In this document: piece after piece, positions 34,186 through 36,939 of the stretch
How positions within the stretch are numbered: the stretch's first letter is position 1
Layout: every line of letters begins with the position of its first letter
The notes under the pieces: generated by a model
What the model saw: the letters and a program-made list of their open reading frames with translations, nothing else
Told to the model about the DNA's origin: nothing
Databases searched by the model: none
Translations under genes and position numbers: made by a program
DNA from: an uncultured Chloroflexota bacterium
Lineage (GTDB): Bacteria > Chloroflexota > Dehalococcoidia > CAUJGQ01
Assembly (NCBI GenBank): GCA_937879875.1
Contig: CALFMN010000061.1
Span: 1 to 36,939 of the forward strand
DNA length: 36,939 nt
Reading direction: 5' to 3'

Positions 34186-34311
34186 CGGGCATCCGGCCCC
34201 GAATATCGAGAGACGATCGGAGCGAGACGTGGACGAACCGCCGCTGTACGAAACGATCCGGGCCGCGGGCTGCTGCGCGTGCTGGAGGATCTGCGTTCAC
34301 GCTTCCCCTGA
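34169..34311 (+). pseudogene. Possible C-terminal gene remnant with a frameshift
   Basis: One frame (34169-34267) gives a stretch ending RDVDEPPLYETIRAA with GC-rich third positions. After one missing base in the GCGGGCTG run near 34267, the neighbouring frame continues GLLRVLEDLRSRFP and stops at 34311. Joined, it reads as a natural protein C-terminus. A GTG at 34229 with GGAG upstream would alternatively start a very short gene. I do not recognise a family; chance cannot be excluded. Confidence 0.2.
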
Positions 34312-34378
34312 GCGCGTGGCCTACCCCTGCCGCCCCGTCCCAGCCGAATTGGCCCTGTTGAAAGTGCAAGCCCTGGCC

Positions 34379-34507
34379 CTATGAAGGCATCTGATAAGCA
34401 CGCAGAAATTCAACAGCTCCGGCCTTGTCGCCAAACTGACCTTGGATGCGGTCTCCATTTTCGTAATAGACTTCAATTTCATACCGCGCGATTTCACTGC
34501 CCGTATC
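34379..34507 (-). other. In-frame protein-like extension after the UGA of the endonuclease candidate
   Basis: Directly after the TGA at 34510-34508 the same frame continues for 42 codons to TAG: DTGSEIARYEIEVYYENGD followed by RIQGQFGDKAGAVEFLRAYQ and MPS. This is clearly protein-like and has no ATG, GTG or TTG of its own in that frame. An overlapping ATG at 34527/34524 (MKVPIEIR...) opens a different frame. See the findings for the readings: nonsense mutation, readthrough or a frameshifted separate gene. Confidence 0.6.
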
Positions 34508-35257
34508 TCAATTGGTACTTTCATCACTTAGCTCTATAAGTAATATAGCTTCCTCTATGGTCTTCAGTTCAAACACCGGACCGTGTAAAATTACGATCTG
34601 CACATGCTCTATTTTGCGCGTGATCGACCTTGTCAGCGACTCAATGAACTCGTCAAGTCGAACTCTATTGTCGTCAAAGAGCACAGTCGCCAAGTCTCTG
34701 CGGTTACCTTCGTGAAGGCTCTTCAAAGCATCGATTTTGCGATCATACTCTATTTCAGGCATCGATTCATCAGATCTAGCATCTACTCCGATCTGTGAAA
34801 ACGCGGCCACAACCGACTGGTATGGTAAATATAAAACTGCGAATCCCAGAGAACGCAGTTGACTGAGGGCTCCATCGGTGAATTCGCCTGCCAAGATCGC
34901 GCCGGTAAAGGGCACAACCGCCCTATACGTCGCGGTCAGAGGAATGATAGCTCCCTGAATTTCCTGTACCTTATTCCGCGAATGCTGGGTATATCGACGC
35001 CAAGCCACTTCAATGAATGCGACGGGTGTACCGCGCTGCGTTTCATTTCCGCCGCGTTCAAGCACAAAATCCAAGTCATGTTTGTTGCCTGCGTCGTCGT
35101 ACCAACTCACTTTAGTGCCACGCCTTGCTGGTCGGTTCCCCTTGGTGTCAAGGTACAGATTGTGTTTTGATGAGAAGTCGGCGAGAATCGGCTTGACCAT
35201 GTTCTCGAGAGTATCACCAATAATTTGGCCGAACTTGTGAGCGGGAGACTGTGCCAC
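34508..35257 (-). CDS. Candidate restriction endonuclease partner of the adjacent methyltransferase
   Basis: A 249-residue protein with a nuclease-like core: KHDLDFVLERGG (Asp63) followed by TPVAFIEVAWRRYTQHSRNK (Glu83, Lys96). This resembles a PD-(D/E)xK arrangement in which the usual Lys after the acid is Ala and may be supplied by a later Lys or Arg. FTGAILAGEFTDGALSQLRSLGFAVLYLPY looks like the rest of a Rossmann-like nuclease fold. I infer its role mainly from position: it starts (GTG, GAAGGG upstream) only 3 bases after the methyltransferase stop and shares its low GC. It ends at a TGA, but the frame reads on for 42 more convincing codons, so the protein may be truncated. A non-nuclease partner protein is possible. 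Confidence 0.55.
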   Translation of the reverse strand: MAQSPAHKFGQIIGDTLENMVKPILADFSSKHNLYLDTKGNRPARRGTKVSWYDDAGNKHDLDFVLERGGNETQRGTPVAFIEVAWRRYTQHSRNKVQEIQGAIIPLTATYRAVVPFTGAILAGEFTDGALSQLRSLGFAVLYLPYQSVVAAFSQIGVDARSDESMPEIEYDRKIDALKSLHEGNRRDLATVLFDDNRVRLDEFIESLTRSITRKIEHVQIVILHGPVFELKTIEEAILLIELSDESTN

Positions 35258-35260
35258 AAA

Positions 35261-36571
35261 TCACCCTTCGATCCAGAGGCGACCTTCACGCAGCGGAACA
35301 CGATGCTTTCGGTTCTTCAACTTGATATTGCGGTCTCTGGTCTTTTCGAACAAAAAGCGTTCGAATCCCGCTGCTAACGCCAGTTCGCCGAGCCATGTAT
35401 CGACCGGGACGTGGACACCGTAGGGCGCAGAATCGCCGACCACGAAACACATCAGCCCACCGCGCGCTACGACGCGGCGGAGGGCAACCATGACCTGCGC
35501 AAGATCGAGGAAGTAGGCAGCAATCATCGTATGGTAGGTTTTCTTCCCACCATGATGTTCGCGCTCGGCTTGGAGTGCCCCACAAATCTCGACGATGGCC
35601 GGGCAGATGGGGTCAAGCAGAGGACTCTTAAGCCAGGTGGACGTCTCGCTTTCCATCGAGGAGACATGCTGGGTGCATGACCGCACGAGATGCTGACGGA
35701 CCTTGGCCTGCAGGTCGCCCCATCCGCTGACCTCACCGAAAAAACTCATCTCCAGGCGTGTGGCATCAGCGTAGTCGTAGTTGTTGGCGTACGGAGGTGA
35801 CGTAAGGACTAGGTCAGCCCAGCCGTCTGGCAGCGGGGAACAGACGCGCGCATCGTCAACATGGAGGCTTGCGACAGGCCCGTGGGGATAGTACTGACGC
35901 ACGGCCATGTCTCCGGCCATGCCAACGACCTTAGAAGCAAAGGCCGCATACGGATCCACCACCCGCGACTTAGACTTCGCAGGGAGCACGTATTGCCACT
36001 GTGCGGTACCTACTGGTGAACACTCGCGGAGGATCCCAGCTAACGCTAGCCAGGTTAGCTGAGCTAATGGCGACTCGCCTGACGAGGCTTCCCATGCCTG
36101 TCGCAACGTATCCAGTCGCGCGAGACCCTCCGGCGAGTAGCATTTCTGGATAAGAGATGGATAGCGGATCGGATCTCCCCGCCGTTTCTTTGCATCCTCC
36201 AGAACAAACATGGCATGCTCTCGAAAAGCTGCTGGTGATTGCCGCCACGCGAGCTTGGCCTGAGCGACCCGCGCGACAAATGGGTGTGTCTCACACCCCG
36301 CTGACTCCACCTCGCACAACTCTGCCTCCAGGAGAACAGTTCCGGACCCGGCAAACGGGTCAAGAACATGCTGCCGACCACTGACTTTCTCACGCAGGAT
36401 GACATCGCGCACCCATTCAGCAGAAAATCCAGCGGAGTAACGAAACCATCGGTGAAGCGGTAGCGCCAAATTGCGAGTGAATGTCGATGAGTTAGCACCA
36501 GAAACGTCATCTACGTCAGGACAAAATAGTTTGAGCTGTGGTTGCAGCATCAGATTGGCGGCCTTTTTCAT
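35261..36571 (-). CDS. DNA methyltransferase (amino-methylating, SPPY type)
   Basis: A 436-residue SAM-dependent DNA methylase. Motif I for SAM binding is VLDPFAGSGTVLLEA (residues 69-83), followed by the acidic motif II ESAGCETHPFV, and the catalytic motif IV is LTSPPYANNYDY (257-267), flanked by a 180-residue insertion that may include target recognition. SPPY is most common in N4-cytosine methylases, though N6-adenine cannot be excluded. A short C-terminal part (GGLMCFVVGDSAPYG) fits motifs VIII-X. Codons are much less GC-biased than the neighbouring catabolic genes, so this looks acquired. The ATG overlaps the stop of a 36-codon ORF as ATGA; the candidate endonuclease follows after 3 bases. 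Confidence 0.85.
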   Translation of the reverse strand: MKKAANLMLQPQLKLFCPDVDDVSGANSSTFTRNLALPLHRWFRYSAGFSAEWVRDVILREKVSGRQHVLDPFAGSGTVLLEAELCEVESAGCETHPFVARVAQAKLAWRQSPAAFREHAMFVLEDAKKRRGDPIRYPSLIQKCYSPEGLARLDTLRQAWEASSGESPLAQLTWLALAGILRECSPVGTAQWQYVLPAKSKSRVVDPYAAFASKVVGMAGDMAVRQYYPHGPVASLHVDDARVCSPLPDGWADLVLTSPPYANNYDYADATRLEMSFFGEVSGWGDLQAKVRQHLVRSCTQHVSSMESETSTWLKSPLLDPICPAIVEICGALQAEREHHGGKKTYHTMIAAYFLDLAQVMVALRRVVARGGLMCFVVGDSAPYGVHVPVDTWLGELALAAGFERFLFEKTRDRNIKLKNRKHRVPLREGRLWIEG

Positions 36572-36678
36572 GAGCCAACCTTGGGATCACAAGACCCCAT
36601 CCGCTCGTCGTGCCGCGGTCCTGGTGTGATTTTGCCAAGGGCATTGTGTAGATCCAGGGCGGGGATAGCTCCTCGCAT
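36568..36678 (-). CDS. Possible small leader ORF before the methyltransferase, 36 aa
   Basis: Starts MRGAIPALDLHNALGK and ends GSCDPKVGS, with GGAG 6 bases before its ATG. Its TGA overlaps the methyltransferase ATG as ATGA, which would couple their translation. A second open frame overlaps the same DNA (36516-36773) and also looks moderately protein-like, so the true frame is uncertain. No family recognised. Confidence 0.3.
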   Translation of the reverse strand: MRGAIPALDLHNALGKITPGPRHDERMGSCDPKVGS

Positions 36679-36897
36679 ACGTGACTCCGTACGGTAAGTT
36701 GACCGGCAAGCTGGAACCAAACGAAGCCAGCACCGAACAACCGCTTTCTACGGCGCGGCGATGTGCCAGGCAAGGTTTTATTCTATGCTATGCGAGACTC
36801 GTGGCCGGCGCATCAGGTCTTATCCACATAACCGATGCGCTGGCGACTCGGATCGAGCTGGACCTGTGCCTGCCCCTTTTCTTGGGTGATTTACGGC
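36679..36897. other. Gap without a recognisable gene
   Basis: Moderate-GC DNA between the methyltransferase side and the promoter at the right edge. It contains one perfect DnaA-box 9-mer, TTATCCACA, at 36820-36828, and otherwise nothing I can assign. The methyltransferase promoter should lie here; no clear element was found. Confidence 0.4.
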
Positions 36898-36926
36898 TTG
36901 ACAAACCCATATCTCCTGACTATACT
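36898..36926 (+). promoter_or_regulatory. Strong sigma-70-type promoter reading out of the window
   Basis: TTGACA at 36898-36903, an exact 17-base spacer, then TATACT at 36921-36926. Only one base differs from the full consensus (TATAAT). The -10 box is followed by CTACTGGTAG (36925-36934), a CTAC/GTAG palindrome that overlaps the expected start site and could be an operator. The gene it drives is beyond the right edge. Confidence 0.75.
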
Positions 36927-36939
36927 ACTGGTAGAACAG

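Larger units (their letters stand above)
34083..34378. other. Gap with a hairpin and a possible gene remnant
   Basis: No intact gene. It holds the hairpin at 34162-34185 and, after it, a stretch on the plus strand (34169-34311) that reads like the C-terminus of a protein broken by a one-base deletion (see separate entry). The sequence composition changes from high to moderate GC toward 34380. Confidence 0.5.

Noticed and set aside
34321..34527. A 68-codon minus-strand ORF starting MMKVPIEIRAV
   Set aside because: After about eight residues it becomes unlike a normal protein, while the overlapping endonuclease frame gives a much better sequence over the same bases. Kept only as an alternative in the UGA finding.
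36820..36828. Perfect DnaA box TTATCCACA, possible origin
   Set aside because: A single 9-mer with no neighbouring boxes, AT-rich unwinding region or dnaA/dnaN genes.

Overview
The window is GC-rich, densely packed bacterial DNA. I infer a Chloroflexota-type or similar high-GC soil or sediment bacterium. This rests on gene content (a cob cluster that mixes both cobalt-chelation routes, six-repeat LVIVD protein, PhyH/SDR/FAH catabolic genes, NuoEF-type formate dehydrogenase) and on TA(C/T)ACTG promoter elements. There is no rRNA or marker gene to prove it. I saw no tRNA, CRISPR array or transposase.

Left part (1-9.6 kb): the start of a secreted Pro/Thr-rich protein running off the left edge, a small orphan antitoxin-like gene, a membrane-anchored transglutaminase (TgpA type), a two-gene NAD-linked formate dehydrogenase (NuoE/NuoF-fusion diaphorase plus molybdopterin catalytic subunit), and a ribose-phosphate pyrophosphokinase gene split by a one-base frameshift. 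A metallophosphoesterase and a two-domain VOC protein follow on the minus strand.

Middle (11.6-25.6 kb, minus strand): a nine-gene cobalamin operon. In transcription order it is cobN, chlI/D fusion, cobH, cbiD, cobL (cbiET), cobI, cobM, cbiG and a cobJ-cbiX fusion. It is preceded by a cobalamin riboswitch. All eight gene junctions are 4-base ATGA/GTGA overlaps, so the operon looks fully translationally coupled. It carries both an early-insertion chelatase (CbiX) and a late-insertion chelatase (CobN plus ChlID). CobN has an N-terminal thioredoxin-like ferredoxin fusion, and CobH has Tyr at the position of the catalytic His.

Right-middle (25.7-34.1 kb): a set of single-domain catabolic enzymes in mixed orientation: LVIVD beta-propeller, fumarylacetoacetate-hydrolase family, opine-dehydrogenase family, DUF1932-type dehydrogenase, PhyH dioxygenase, SDR, uronate-dehydrogenase-like and D-2-hydroxyacid dehydrogenase. 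This suggests breakdown of sugar acids or related organic acids.

Right end (34.1-36.9 kb): visibly lower-GC DNA with an acquired restriction-modification-like pair. The methyltransferase is intact. The candidate endonuclease has an in-frame UGA followed by 42 further protein-like codons. A near-perfect sigma-70 promoter (TTGACA-17-TATACT) at the last bases drives a gene beyond the window.
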